From Rhodospirillales bacterium (GTDB taxonomy: Bacteria; Pseudomonadota; Alphaproteobacteria; Rhodospirillales; Shumkoniaceae), in contig JACZKS010000114.1 of assembly GCA_014859895.1 (NCBI GenBank), forward strand, positions 1 to 64,000: 64,000 nucleotides of DNA. The letters run 5' to 3'. The position numbers and the translations under genes were made by a program. The notes under the pieces are model-generated. The model was not told where the DNA came from and did no database searches. It was given only the letters and a program-made list of their open reading frames with translations. Shown piece by piece: positions 26,068 to 35,083 of the stretch. Position 1 is the stretch's first letter. Each line of letters begins with the position of its first letter.

Positions 26068-28362
26068 ATGACCATGCGAAAACGGGGCGGCGGACCTCGG
26101 AGTCTTGGATTGAAAAAGCGCGCCCCGTTTCTCGTTGCCTTCCTTCTGGTCGCATCGGTGTATGCCCTGGAGGGTTTCCAGTTTCTTGAATTCCGCCTGA
26201 TGGACCTTCGGTTCGGGCTGATTTTTCGCCCGGCAACGGGGGCATTGGTACTGATCGACATCGACCCGGCGAGCCTCAATGAAATCGGCGTGTGGCCGTG
26301 GCCTCGAACCGACCACGCAAAAGTCGTCCGCCTCGTTGATTCGGCGGGAGCAACCCGCATCGCCGTCGATATCGATTTCAGTTCCCACTCGACACCATCC
26401 AACGACCGGGCGTTGGCGGATGCATTCGCCGGCGCCGAACGCAAGGTCATCCTTCCGGTGTTCAGGCAGTTTGATACCTCCCGCGAGGAAGCAGGAGCCA
26501 CCATCGTGACGGCCCCCTCAGCGGAGTTTGCCGATACGGCCGTTCTTGCCTTCTCGAACATCCGCCCCGACGCCGACAGCCTGATCCGCAGGATCGCCCT
26601 GGACGAGGTCTGGAACGGGCAGATCTTCCCGACATTCCCGGCAGCCATGGCCGGGCTCGCCAAAGGCGAAGCCGGGGTGTTCCATATCGACTACTCGATC
26701 CGACCAAAGACGATTTCCCGGATTTCCTATACCGATGTCCTGAACGACCGTGTCGATCCAGCCTTGTTCCGAGACAAGGTCGTGCTCATCGGCGCCACGG
26801 CCATCGAGTTGGGAGATCAGCTGGCGGTACCGTTGTACCGGGCCCTGCCGGGTCCCATGGTACAGGCTCTCGCCTTCGAGTCCATCATCCAAGGCCGCGC
26901 CATCCAGCGGCTTGCCGCGCCACCCGTCTTGTTCGCGGCTTTTCTTCTTGCCGTCTTCCTCGGCCCGCTTATCGCCCGCCAGACGTGGCGCCGGGGGCTT
27001 GTCTATCTGGGCGGCGTTTGGGTCTCCGGCCTGCTGGGTTCGCTGGTGGCCCAAGCGGTCTGGCCGGTGAGCCTCGACGTCGTGCCGTGGCTCGCGGTTT
27101 CCGGCCTTTCCTTCCTGATCGGTCTTTTCAGCCGGCTCGATCGCCAATCGCTGCAGGTCTTCCTGGCCGGCATGGCGGCCTCCCACACGCGAATCGTCAT
27201 GCGCCATATGGCCGACAACGCCACCGACGGCATCATCCTGATTGGTCCCAGCGGCAACATCGAGATGTTCAATCGGGCCGCGGAACGCATTTTCGGAAGA
27301 CGTGCCGTCGAAGTCGCCGGCACACCGATATTGACACTGCTTCCCCAGCTTTCCGGCGGCCCGCTTGACGACATCCCTGCTGACGATCAGCTTCCGGTCC
27401 TCATAGACCAGACGTGGATGAGCGGCGGTGTACGCGAGATCCTTGCCGCGCGCAGTGACGGCACCGAATTTCCGATGGAGATCGTCGTAACCGCGACGGA
27501 ACTGCGAATCAGCCACCATCCGGTAGAACGACGCACCGCCCATCGCGGCGTCCTGATGTGCATCGTTCGCGATGTCAGCGAGCGCAAGGAGGCCGAGCAG
27601 CGGGCACGAGAGGAACTCGAGCGTAGGGTTGCGGAGAGAACCGCCGAACTGAACACGGCCCAGGAACAACTCCTGCGCAGCGAGCGGCTGGCAACGCTCG
27701 GGCAGTTGACGGCTACTGTCAGCCATGAACTGCGCAATCCCCTCGGCACCATTCGCTCCACGGCATTCGTGGTCAGGGAACTTCTCGGACATGGCAGCGA
27801 GGAGCGATTGACACGAGCCCTCGATCGCATCGAGCGCAACGTCGAACGGTGCGACCGCATCATCGACGAGCTTCTCGAGTTCACCCGGGAACGCCCGCTT
27901 GCCGTTCAGGCGGTGGCCGTCGATGCGTGGCTTTCCGAGGTCCTGGAGGGGCTGGCCCTACCCGAAGGAACTCGCCGCCACCTCGACCTGGGATGCGCCG
28001 ACGAAACCGCATCCTTCGATCCGGAAGCCCTGCGGCGCTGCGTCATCAATCTCCATGAAAACGCCTGTCATGCCCTGACCGCCAAGCGCCAGAGAGCCCC
28101 CGGCGCCGACCTTGTCCTGGCCCTGCAAACGCGACTTGCCCCCGATCGCCTGGAACTGCGCGTCGCGGACACCGGGATCGGCATCAAGCCGGACATTCTG
28201 TCGCGCATCTTCGAACCCCTTTTCAGTACCAAGGGATTTGGCGTCGGCCTCGGCCTGGTCATCGTCAGGAAGATCATGCAGCGTCACACCGGCGGCATCG
28301 AGATCGCCAGCGTCGACGGCAAGGGCACCCAGGTGCTTCTGTGGCTGCCGCGCTCTGTCTGA
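26068..28362 (+). CDS. CHASE2-PAS sensor histidine kinase
   Basis: 764 aa. One N-terminal transmembrane helix (about 18-36), an extracytoplasmic CHASE2 domain (about 45-280, with GALVLIDIDPASLNEIGVWP and the FRDKVVLIGATA motif), three more helices (about 285-350), a PAS domain (about 375-505), a coiled coil, HisKA with the phospho-His at H553 in VSHELRNPLGTIRS, and a HATPase_c domain with the N box ENACHA, ADTGIGI and FGVGLGLVI. It starts directly after the FecR stop. The likely circuit is FecR lipoprotein to CHASE2 kinase to the response regulator encoded first in the operon. Confidence 0.92.
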   Translation: MTMRKRGGGPRSLGLKKRAPFLVAFLLVASVYALEGFQFLEFRLMDLRFGLIFRPATGALVLIDIDPASLNEIGVWPWPRTDHAKVVRLVDSAGATRIAVDIDFSSHSTPSNDRALADAFAGAERKVILPVFRQFDTSREEAGATIVTAPSAEFADTAVLAFSNIRPDADSLIRRIALDEVWNGQIFPTFPAAMAGLAKGEAGVFHIDYSIRPKTISRISYTDVLNDRVDPALFRDKVVLIGATAIELGDQLAVPLYRALPGPMVQALAFESIIQGRAIQRLAAPPVLFAAFLLAVFLGPLIARQTWRRGLVYLGGVWVSGLLGSLVAQAVWPVSLDVVPWLAVSGLSFLIGLFSRLDRQSLQVFLAGMAASHTRIVMRHMADNATDGIILIGPSGNIEMFNRAAERIFGRRAVEVAGTPILTLLPQLSGGPLDDIPADDQLPVLIDQTWMSGGVREILAARSDGTEFPMEIVVTATELRISHHPVERRTAHRGVLMCIVRDVSERKEAEQRAREELERRVAERTAELNTAQEQLLRSERLATLGQLTATVSHELRNPLGTIRSTAFVVRELLGHGSEERLTRALDRIERNVERCDRIIDELLEFTRERPLAVQAVAVDAWLSEVLEGLALPEGTRRHLDLGCADETASFDPEALRRCVINLHENACHALTAKRQRAPGADLVLALQTRLAPDRLELRVADTGIGIKPDILSRIFEPLFSTKGFGVGLGLVIVRKIMQRHTGGIEIASVDGKGTQVLLWLPRSV

Positions 28363-28381
28363 GCCGGCGGGCCACTCGCGA

Positions 28382-29185
28382 TCAGGCAAATCCGCCCATC
28401 AGATCCTTGAGCCCCTTGAAGACGAGATTCAGGGCCGCGACGACCAACACGATGCGGAAGGCCCAGAAGAACCGTTCGCGGGGCAACCGTCCGAACAGTT
28501 TCGAGCCGACGAAGCCGCCCAGCACCGAACAGGGCGCCAGAACCAGGCATTCGAGGAGCAGAGGCAGGCCGATGAATCCACCGACCCCCAACATGGCCAT
28601 CCGCCACACCATGATCACCGTCGCCACGGCCAGGATGGTAGCACGGAAGGTTCGGGCCTCGGGGCACAGGATCTTGACGTAAAGAGAGGTGAGGATGACC
28701 CCGGCGGCGCCCGTCAGACCGGCCAGCAGGCCCGAAACGCTGGCCATGACCGTGCCCACCCGGCGGGGATGGGCACGGATGGAACCCTCCCACCGCCGAA
28801 AGACCGAAAAGCCCTCGGCTGCAATGACGGCGGTCAACACTACGCCAAGGACCAGGCTCAGACCCGACGTATCGAGGCGCCCGAACAGCCATACCCCCAG
28901 TGCAATGGATGGCAGGTAGCCGAGAACAAGTCCACGCACAACCGGCCGGTCGCCGTTCCGGATGCTTTCCGGAATGAATTGAAGTTGGCTGATGGCGTTG
29001 GAGACCACGGACAGCAGAACGGCATGGTGGGGATCGACGATCAAAGCGCCGAAGATCACCAGCGGCGGTTGGGCGCCCAGACCGAACATCCCTTTGACGA
29101 CGAAGGAGAGGAAATAGAGGGCGATGAGCGCCGCGAAGCTTTCCACCGAAAGATCGGCAAAAACGGGAATGCCCAAAATACTCAC
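28382..29185 (-). CDS. TauE/SafE-family membrane exporter
   Basis: 267 aa from a GTG at 29185 with a strong GGAGG site; a GTG at 29218 would add 11 residues. About eight transmembrane helices with the paired TauE/SafE repeats (FVVKGMFGLGAQPPLVIFGALI; SGLLAGLTGAAGVILTSLYV). Members export sulfite, sulfoacetate or other small anions. Convergent with the histidine kinase gene at a 19-base gap. The gene upstream is an LVIVD-repeat protein. Substrate unknown. Confidence 0.85.
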   Translation of the reverse strand: MSILGIPVFADLSVESFAALIALYFLSFVVKGMFGLGAQPPLVIFGALIVDPHHAVLLSVVSNAISQLQFIPESIRNGDRPVVRGLVLGYLPSIALGVWLFGRLDTSGLSLVLGVVLTAVIAAEGFSVFRRWEGSIRAHPRRVGTVMASVSGLLAGLTGAAGVILTSLYVKILCPEARTFRATILAVATVIMVWRMAMLGVGGFIGLPLLLECLVLAPCSVLGGFVGSKLFGRLPRERFFWAFRIVLVVAALNLVFKGLKDLMGGFA

Positions 29186-29227
29186 GCCGGCACCTCCGCC
29201 CGCCCCTGCCAGACGCACGCCACCGGA

Positions 29228-30535
29228 TCAGTCCTCCATCTCGAGCACGTCGAGGCTGCCGTTGCGGTCGAGCAAGAAGATCACCCCCCGTTCGTCCACC
29301 TCGACGTCCATGCTGTCCGGCGCGGCGAAACCGGCTACCGGCGGCGGAATGAAGCAGCCAATTTCGCTTGGCCGCAAGGGGTCGGAAATATCGACGACCC
29401 GCAGGCCGCCGGCGCACCACGTGGCGAAAACCCGATCACCGGTCGGATGCTCGACGATCTGCCCGGCGCCGAACTTGCCGGCGCGGCTCCAGGGCGAGTC
29501 GAGTTCGCTCACCCTGAACACCGACAACGGGCTGATCGCCGCCGGATCGGTGACGTCGAGGACCCACAGCATGCCGTGCGGCTGGCCGCGGGGGTGGTCG
29601 TCGTGTTCCTCGTCGATGGCCAACGCCAGCGAGCGGCCTTTGTGGGTCTGCGGGAGAGCCATCACCGTATGGGTCGGCTCGAAGAACGGCGGATGGTAAT
29701 TGTAGGACCCCAACACTTCGGGCCGGCTCATGTCGCCGGCGTCCAAAACCCACACCCCGGCCTGCCAGCAGGCCGCCCAGATCCTGTCGCCGCATCGCAA
29801 AGCATGATGCAGCCACAGGCCACCGACCGGCCCGGTCATCCAGTTGCCCGGGGACTCCTGGCCCGGAAGGCACCAGCGCGACACCTCGTACGGCTTTTCC
29901 GGATCGAAAAGATCGAAATTGACCAGGATATTGCCCCGGTAACCCTTCATTTCCGTCGACACGTAGGCGTAACGGCCGTCGAAGTCGAGGCCGTGCGCGC
30001 CGTGGCCGCCTGTCCGCTGGAAGGCGATCTCGCGGGGGGTTGAAGGCTTGCTGATGTCGTAAACCTTGAACCCGCCGTGCTCATACCCGTTGACCCACTC
30101 CGCCCTCAGTACCGGGACGTCGGCTTCCTTCACCTTCAGGGGAACGGCGATCTCGGCGTCGGAGGGCGCCCGGCCCAGTTCCTTCTTCAGCGCGTTCTCC
30201 GTCTCCAGCAGCTTCTCGGCCTTGCGGAAGAACTTGCGGCGATGCCGCTGGGAGTTCACCACCATCAGATCGCCGGACACCGCCACCTTGTGCGAGTGAG
30301 AGTGGTTTTCCGGCAGGGCGACCCGGGCCAGCAGGGCCGGCTTGCGCGGATCGCGGATGTCGATGATCGAGGTGCCGTGCGGTGGCGCCATGTGGCCGAT
30401 AAAGAGCAGGCCATCTCGCGCGACGACCTGGGCGCCGCTCGGCACATCCATGTGAGCGATGCGCCGCAGGTTGCGGGCGACGCATCCCTCGGAATCGATC
30501 GGTGGAAAAGGTTGGGCGACCGAACGATCGGACAT
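29228..30535 (-). CDS. LVIVD-repeat beta-propeller protein
   Basis: 435 aa with repeated propeller strands of the type LFIGHM...SIIDIRDPRKPALLARV, GFKVYDISKPSTPREIAF, MLWVLDVTDPAAISPLSVF and GLRVVDISDPLRPSEIGCF. An inserted helical segment (about residues 110-150) has KELGRAPSDAEIAVPLKVKE. No signal peptide, so probably cytoplasmic. I do not know a defined activity; proteins of this type are often annotated as LVIVD-repeat or hypothetical proteins. Same strand as icd upstream with 24 bases between, so probably co-transcribed. Confidence 0.8.
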   Translation of the reverse strand: MSDRSVAQPFPPIDSEGCVARNLRRIAHMDVPSGAQVVARDGLLFIGHMAPPHGTSIIDIRDPRKPALLARVALPENHSHSHKVAVSGDLMVVNSQRHRRKFFRKAEKLLETENALKKELGRAPSDAEIAVPLKVKEADVPVLRAEWVNGYEHGGFKVYDISKPSTPREIAFQRTGGHGAHGLDFDGRYAYVSTEMKGYRGNILVNFDLFDPEKPYEVSRWCLPGQESPGNWMTGPVGGLWLHHALRCGDRIWAACWQAGVWVLDAGDMSRPEVLGSYNYHPPFFEPTHTVMALPQTHKGRSLALAIDEEHDDHPRGQPHGMLWVLDVTDPAAISPLSVFRVSELDSPWSRAGKFGAGQIVEHPTGDRVFATWCAGGLRVVDISDPLRPSEIGCFIPPPVAGFAAPDSMDVEVDERGVIFLLDRNGSLDVLEMED

Positions 30536-30559
30536 TGGCGAGTTCTCCTTTCTAGGCCG

Positions 30560-31777
30560 TTATCGCCGGGAGATGAAATCCGCTTCCAGCCGCTCGGCGA
30601 CTTTCACCAGGAACGGACGGGTATTCAGCCAGGAGGGCGTACCGGCGAGAATGGCCAGATCCTTGGTCATGGCGCCGCCTTCCACGGTATCGATGCAGGC
30701 CTTCTCCAGCGCCCGGGCGAAGGCCTGCACCTCGGGCGTCCCGTCGAAACGTCCCCGGTGGTAGAGGGCACCGGTCCAGGCAAACAGCAGCGCCGTCGGA
30801 TTAGTCGAGGTCTCCCTGCCCGCCTGGTGTTCGCGGAAGTGACGGGTCACCGTACCGTGCGCCGCCTCGGTCAGAACAATGCGGCCATCCGGCGTCAACA
30901 GCGTCGAGGTCATCAGGCCAAGCGAGCCGAAACCGGCCGCCACCATGTCCGACTGGATGTCGCCATCGTAGTTCTTGCAAGCCCAAACGAAACCGCCGGA
31001 CGAGCGGATTGCATGCGCCGCCAATTCGTCGACCATGCGATGCTCGTACTTGATGCCTTTGGCCTCGAAGCGGGTCCGGAATTCCGTCTCGTAAACCTCC
31101 TCGAAAAGATTCTTGAAGAGGCCGTCGTAATGTTCGAGTTCGGTATTCTTGGTGCCGAGGAAGACCGGCATGCCGCGCTCCAGCGCGTAGTTGAAGCAAG
31201 ACAGCGCGAAGCCACGTACCGACTCCTCGGTGTTGAAGATGCCGAGCGCCGCGCCCGGCCCCTTGAAGTCGTGGAATTCCCATTCGGTCGCGGCGCCGCC
31301 ATCCGCGGGCACGTGCTTTAAGTACATCTTGCCGGGCCCGACGCTGACATCGGTGCCGCCGTAAAGGTCGCCGAAGGCGTGACGGGCGACTACAATTGGC
31401 TTGACCCAGCCGGGGACCAACCGCGGCACGTTCTTGAACACGATGGGAGCCCGGAACAGGGTGCCGCCGATTTGATTACGGGTGCCGCTGTTGGGCGACT
31501 TCCAGGCTTTCTTGAGGCCGAATTCCTTGACCCGCGCTTGGTCCGGATTGATGGCCGCGCACTTGGCGCCGACCCGGTATTTCTTGATGGCATCCGCGGC
31601 GTCGATCAGCACCCGGTTCTCGGTGGCGTCGCGATGGCGGACGTCGTAATCGAAGTACTTCAGCTCGACGTCGACGTAGGGGAGAATCAGGATTTCCTTG
31701 ATCCACCGCCACACCACGCGGGCCATTTCGTCGCCGTCGAGTTCAACGATGGGGCTGGCAACACGAATCTTCTTCAC
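30560..31777 (-). CDS. icd: NADP-dependent isocitrate dehydrogenase (homodimeric type)
   Basis: 405 aa, matching the dimeric eukaryote-like IDH group. Motifs: IVELDGDEMARVVW at the N-terminus, AAINPDQARVKEFGLKKAWK, RNQIGGTLFRAPI (substrate loop), RHAFGDLYGGTD, KNYDGDIQSDMVAAGFGSLGLM (metal-binding Asp residues) and EAAHGTVTRHFREHQAG (NADP site). It oxidises isocitrate to 2-oxoglutarate in the TCA cycle. The substrate loop SPNSGTRN differs from the more usual SPNGTIRN, a small change that could modify specificity. Its place downstream of a tricarboxylate-type transporter is suggestive. Confidence 0.92.
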   Translation of the reverse strand: MKKIRVASPIVELDGDEMARVVWRWIKEILILPYVDVELKYFDYDVRHRDATENRVLIDAADAIKKYRVGAKCAAINPDQARVKEFGLKKAWKSPNSGTRNQIGGTLFRAPIVFKNVPRLVPGWVKPIVVARHAFGDLYGGTDVSVGPGKMYLKHVPADGGAATEWEFHDFKGPGAALGIFNTEESVRGFALSCFNYALERGMPVFLGTKNTELEHYDGLFKNLFEEVYETEFRTRFEAKGIKYEHRMVDELAAHAIRSSGGFVWACKNYDGDIQSDMVAAGFGSLGLMTSTLLTPDGRIVLTEAAHGTVTRHFREHQAGRETSTNPTALLFAWTGALYHRGRFDGTPEVQAFARALEKACIDTVEGGAMTKDLAILAGTPSWLNTRPFLVKVAERLEADFISRR

Positions 31778-31855
31778 GGCTTTCTCCTGGGGATGACGCC
31801 GTCCCGGCGACCGCCGGAGCGGCCTGCCATCGACATCGATCCCGATGCTTGACGG

Positions 31856-32803
31856 TTAAACCTCTTCCACGATGCGGTTCCGGCAGCTGCCCAGTCCCTC
31901 GATCTCGGTTTCCATGAGATCGCCGGGTTGAAGGAACGCCGGAGGGTCGTAATCCTTGGCCAAGCCCCGCGGGCTGCCGGTCGCGATGACGTCGCCGGGT
32001 TCCAAAGTGAAGACCTCGGAACAGAAGGAAACGAGCCGGGGAACGTCGAATACCAGATGGCAGGTGCTGGAATCCTGAAGCACGCGGCCGTTGACCGAGA
32101 GCCGGACGCCCAGCACCTGGGGATCGGAAATCTCGTCGCGGGTGGTAAGGTAGGGTCCCATCACCGAAAAAGTATCAAACCCCTTGCCGCGGGTGTTCTG
32201 GCCGTCCCGCTTGGTAAGATCGCCCGCCGTGATGTCGTTGTAGGTCATATAGCCAGCGATCACGTCGTAGGCACGCTCCAACGGCACGTGCTTGCAGCGC
32301 TTGCCGATGACGACGGCAAGTTCCGCCTCGTAGCCCAGTTCCCGGGTCATGCGGGGCCGGATCACGTCGTCGTCCCAGCCGCATACCGAGTTGGCGAACT
32401 TCGAGAAGATCTTCGGTTCTTCCGGCGCCTTCTCGCCCCGTTCCTTGATGGCGTCCCAATAGTTCTTACCGGCGCAGATGATCTTGCGCGGATGGGCGAC
32501 CGGCGCCAGCAGGCGCACACTGGATGCCGGCAATACGATGTCGAACCCGCGAACCGCCCCCACCGCAAAGCCCTCGCCGGACACCCACTCGAAAGCCTCG
32601 ACCGCCGCCGTCAGAGCGTCGCCCTCGCCATCGAGAAAATCGATCATGTCGGGAGGCACCATGACGCCGGCCAAAGCCCGCGCCTTCCGCCGTCCCTTCT
32701 CCTGCAGCATCGTTTCGTAGGCCAGGGTGAGGTCGATCACCCTCTCCCCGGCGATGCACCCCAAACGGGGATCTCCAACCGTCTGGAACGTCACCAGCTT
32801 CAT
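31856..32803 (-). CDS. fumarylacetoacetate hydrolase-family protein
   Basis: 315 aa with the C-terminal FAH fold from about residue 105: IICAGKNYWDAIKE, YEAELAVVIGKRCKHV (acidic metal ligands), GYMTYNDITAGDLTKRDGQ, FSVMGPYLTTRDEI and PGDVIATGSPRGLAKDYDPPAFLQPGD. The family includes acylpyruvases, hydratases of 2-oxopent-4-enoates and oxaloacetate decarboxylases; the exact reaction is unclear. Downstream of tctCBA on the same strand, after a stem-loop, so it may process the imported carboxylate. Confidence 0.88.
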   Translation of the reverse strand: MKLVTFQTVGDPRLGCIAGERVIDLTLAYETMLQEKGRRKARALAGVMVPPDMIDFLDGEGDALTAAVEAFEWVSGEGFAVGAVRGFDIVLPASSVRLLAPVAHPRKIICAGKNYWDAIKERGEKAPEEPKIFSKFANSVCGWDDDVIRPRMTRELGYEAELAVVIGKRCKHVPLERAYDVIAGYMTYNDITAGDLTKRDGQNTRGKGFDTFSVMGPYLTTRDEISDPQVLGVRLSVNGRVLQDSSTCHLVFDVPRLVSFCSEVFTLEPGDVIATGSPRGLAKDYDPPAFLQPGDLMETEIEGLGSCRNRIVEEV

Positions 32804-32835
32804 TGTCTGTCAAATCCTTCCGCCTGTTTCGAACC

Positions 32836-32872
32836 GGCGTCATGCGGGCGGAGTTGCCGTCCGCATGACGCC
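32836..32872. promoter_or_regulatory. stem-loop between tctA and the FAH-family gene
   Basis: GGCGTCATGCGG (32836-32847) pairs with its perfect complement at 32861-32872; three more pairs and a wobble extend the stem to 16 with a 5-base loop. No T-run follows on the operon strand, so it more likely stabilises or partially attenuates the transcript than ends it. Confidence 0.7.
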
Positions 32873-32901
32873 TTACCGATTGACGATCCCTGCCTAGAGG
32901 A

Positions 32902-34398
32902 TCACGCCTTCGCCTTGCGGAACCGGCCGATGAAGAACGGCGCCAACAGCGAAATGGCCAGCAGTGCCCACAGGAAATTGCCGATGGTCGATGTGAAGAA
33001 TACCGTCAGGTCGCCATCGGAAAGACGCAGGGCCCGCAGGAAGTACTGTTCGATCATCGGCCCCAGGATAACGCCGATGAGGATGCCGACGACGTGGTAC
33101 CCGGTCTTCCTGGCGATGAAGCCGAGAATTCCGAAGGCCATGGCCAGCCCCATGTCGAACAGGTAGGCGCGGGGCGCGAAGGCTCCGACCAGGGTGAAGC
33201 ACACGATGACCGGGACCAGGTACATGGTCGAGATCAGCGTCACCCGGGACAGGTAGCGGGTCAGCGGTATGATGGTGAACAGCATGATGATGTAACTGAC
33301 GATCATCGTGGTGAACACGCCGTAAGCCAGCCCCGGATCCTCGACGAACAGGCGCTGGCCCAGCGGCACGCCGTGATAGTGCAACACGACCATCATGACG
33401 GCAGCGGTGCTGCCGCCCGGAATGCCGATGACCAGCAGCGGGATCAGGCTGCCCGAGCCGACGCCGTTGTTGGCCGACTCAGGCGCGATGACGCCTTCCG
33501 GAATGCCGGTGCCGTAAAGCTCCGGCGTTTTGGAATACATGCGGGACTGCTGGTAGGCGACGAAGGAGGCGATGCTCGCCCCCGCCCCCGGAACCGCCCC
33601 GATGAAGAGCCCGATCATGCCGGTCCACACGATGTGCCAGAGGCGAGCGATCGACATGCGCACGCCTTCCCAGGTTTCGGCCCAGGTGGCCTTGAGCATG
33701 CGGGCGCGGCCGCCTTCGGTGAGCATCGACTCGGTCTCGATCATGACCAAGGCCTCGGAGATCGCGAACAAGCCGATCAGCGCCGGTACGATGGGAATCC
33801 CGTCGTAGAGTTCGAGGAAGCCGAAAGTCCCGCGCGGCGTCGAATAGATATGGTCGGTGCCGATCGCCCCGATGAGCAAGCCCAGGAAACCGGCGATCAA
33901 CCCCTTCAGCGTGTCCTTGGCCGCGATCACGGCGATCAGCGTGATGCCGAACAGCATGATGATGACCATTTCGACGCTATGCAGGCTGTAGGCGATGCGC
34001 GCCAGGTACGGCAGCGTGAACAGCGCTGCGATGGCGGTAACGAGGCCGCCGATCGTCGAGGCCATGAAGGAGAGGACCAATGCCTGCTGCCCCTGTCCCT
34101 TCTTGGACATCGGGAAACCGTCCAACGTCGTCGCTGCCGCGCCTCCGGTTCCCGGGATGTTGAGCAGGATGGCCGGAATGCCGCCCCCCATGTGGGTCGC
34201 CACATAAAGGGCCACCATGAAGGTCAGTCCGATGTGGATGTCGACGGCCAAGGTAAAGGGCAGCAGGATGATGATGGTGTTGTGCGCTCCGAATCCCGGG
34301 ACGGCGCCGACGATGATGCCGATGGTCGTTGCCAGGAGGATCAGCCACCATTGGCTGGCCGACAGGAACAGAACGTCGGTGAGCAGTTCGAATGTCAT
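32902..34398 (-). CDS. tctA: tripartite tricarboxylate transporter, large membrane subunit TctA
   Basis: 498 aa, about twelve transmembrane helices. The TctA hallmarks are GAVPGFGAHNTIIILLPFT near residue 31 and the repeat IGAVPGAGASIASFVAYQQS in the second half, plus GVIAPESANNGVGSGSLIPLL. It works with TctB and a periplasmic TctC to import carboxylates with sodium or protons. The substrate may be any tri- or dicarboxylate or aromatic acid. Third gene after tctC and tctB. Confidence 0.93.
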   Translation of the reverse strand: MTFELLTDVLFLSASQWWLILLATTIGIIVGAVPGFGAHNTIIILLPFTLAVDIHIGLTFMVALYVATHMGGGIPAILLNIPGTGGAAATTLDGFPMSKKGQGQQALVLSFMASTIGGLVTAIAALFTLPYLARIAYSLHSVEMVIIMLFGITLIAVIAAKDTLKGLIAGFLGLLIGAIGTDHIYSTPRGTFGFLELYDGIPIVPALIGLFAISEALVMIETESMLTEGGRARMLKATWAETWEGVRMSIARLWHIVWTGMIGLFIGAVPGAGASIASFVAYQQSRMYSKTPELYGTGIPEGVIAPESANNGVGSGSLIPLLVIGIPGGSTAAVMMVVLHYHGVPLGQRLFVEDPGLAYGVFTTMIVSYIIMLFTIIPLTRYLSRVTLISTMYLVPVIVCFTLVGAFAPRAYLFDMGLAMAFGILGFIARKTGYHVVGILIGVILGPMIEQYFLRALRLSDGDLTVFFTSTIGNFLWALLAISLLAPFFIGRFRKAKA

Positions 34399-34414
34399 GT
34401 TGCTTTCCCCCGGC

Positions 34415-34921
34415 TCAGAAAATCGCGGCCAAAAGGTCTTCGATCGGGCCGTGCGGGAACCGAGCGTTCAAGGCCAGGATGAACAAAACGTAGCCGCCCG
34501 CCGCCACGCACAACGGTATCCCCGCCAGTTTCATTGGCGAACGGATGCCGAAAAAAGCCAGGGTGGCGACCATGAACAGGAAGGTCGACAGGGTGAACCC
34601 GAGCCACGGCAGCGCGAGGACGAACACCGACGTGATGACGATCAGCCCCAGGCGCTGCCAAAGAAGCCGCGGGGTCCCCAACTTGCTGCCCAAGCGGAGG
34701 TCCACTTCACCCCGGGCGAGCCGACCAAATGTCTTGATGAGGAAAGCCGCCACCAGAATCAGCAGAATGGTTGAATGGAAAAGGCCGTTGACCTGAGCCT
34801 CCCATCGAATGTTCCAGATGGAGGTCAGGTAGTAGACGGCAAACAGCAGCCCGGCGACGGGAATGATCAACTCCGCGCCGATCGAGGCCTTGCCGCGCTC
34901 CGGTTTGTCACCCGCTTTCAT
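34415..34921 (-). CDS. tctB: tripartite tricarboxylate transporter, small membrane subunit TctB
   Basis: 168 aa with four hydrophobic segments (starting at about residues 17, 48, 92 and 138), as in TctB proteins, which pair with TctA. Weakly conserved family, so the call leans on topology and on the 16-base gap to tctA. Confidence 0.88.
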   Translation of the reverse strand: MKAGDKPERGKASIGAELIIPVAGLLFAVYYLTSIWNIRWEAQVNGLFHSTILLILVAAFLIKTFGRLARGEVDLRLGSKLGTPRLLWQRLGLIVITSVFVLALPWLGFTLSTFLFMVATLAFFGIRSPMKLAGIPLCVAAGGYVLFILALNARFPHGPIEDLLAAIF

Positions 34922-34990
34922 TGTTTCGTTTCCTTCTTTTGAAACAGCCCGCCGGCTCGACGACGCACTTCGGCAGCATCAGCGGGCATA

Positions 34991-35031
34991 CCAGAAAGCC
35001 GACGGGAGCAACGCCTCCCACCGGCTTCTGG
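34991..35031. promoter_or_regulatory. stem-loop between tctC and tctB
   Basis: CCAGAAAGCCG (34991-35001) and GGGAG (35004-35008) pair with CTCCC and CGGCTTCTGG (to 35031), with one bulged A, a 2-base internal loop and a short loop. Same layout as 10773-10812: hairpin after a binding-protein gene, before the permeases. Confidence 0.6.
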
Positions 35032-35083
35032 TGATGTCGGACCGCCCCTCGGATTTCGCGGCGACGGCCCCCGCCCTACGAAA

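Noticed and set aside
33094-34482. 462-codon forward open frame over tctA
   Set aside because: Extremely charged antisense of a hydrophobic transporter gene; the reverse strand has the TctA signatures.
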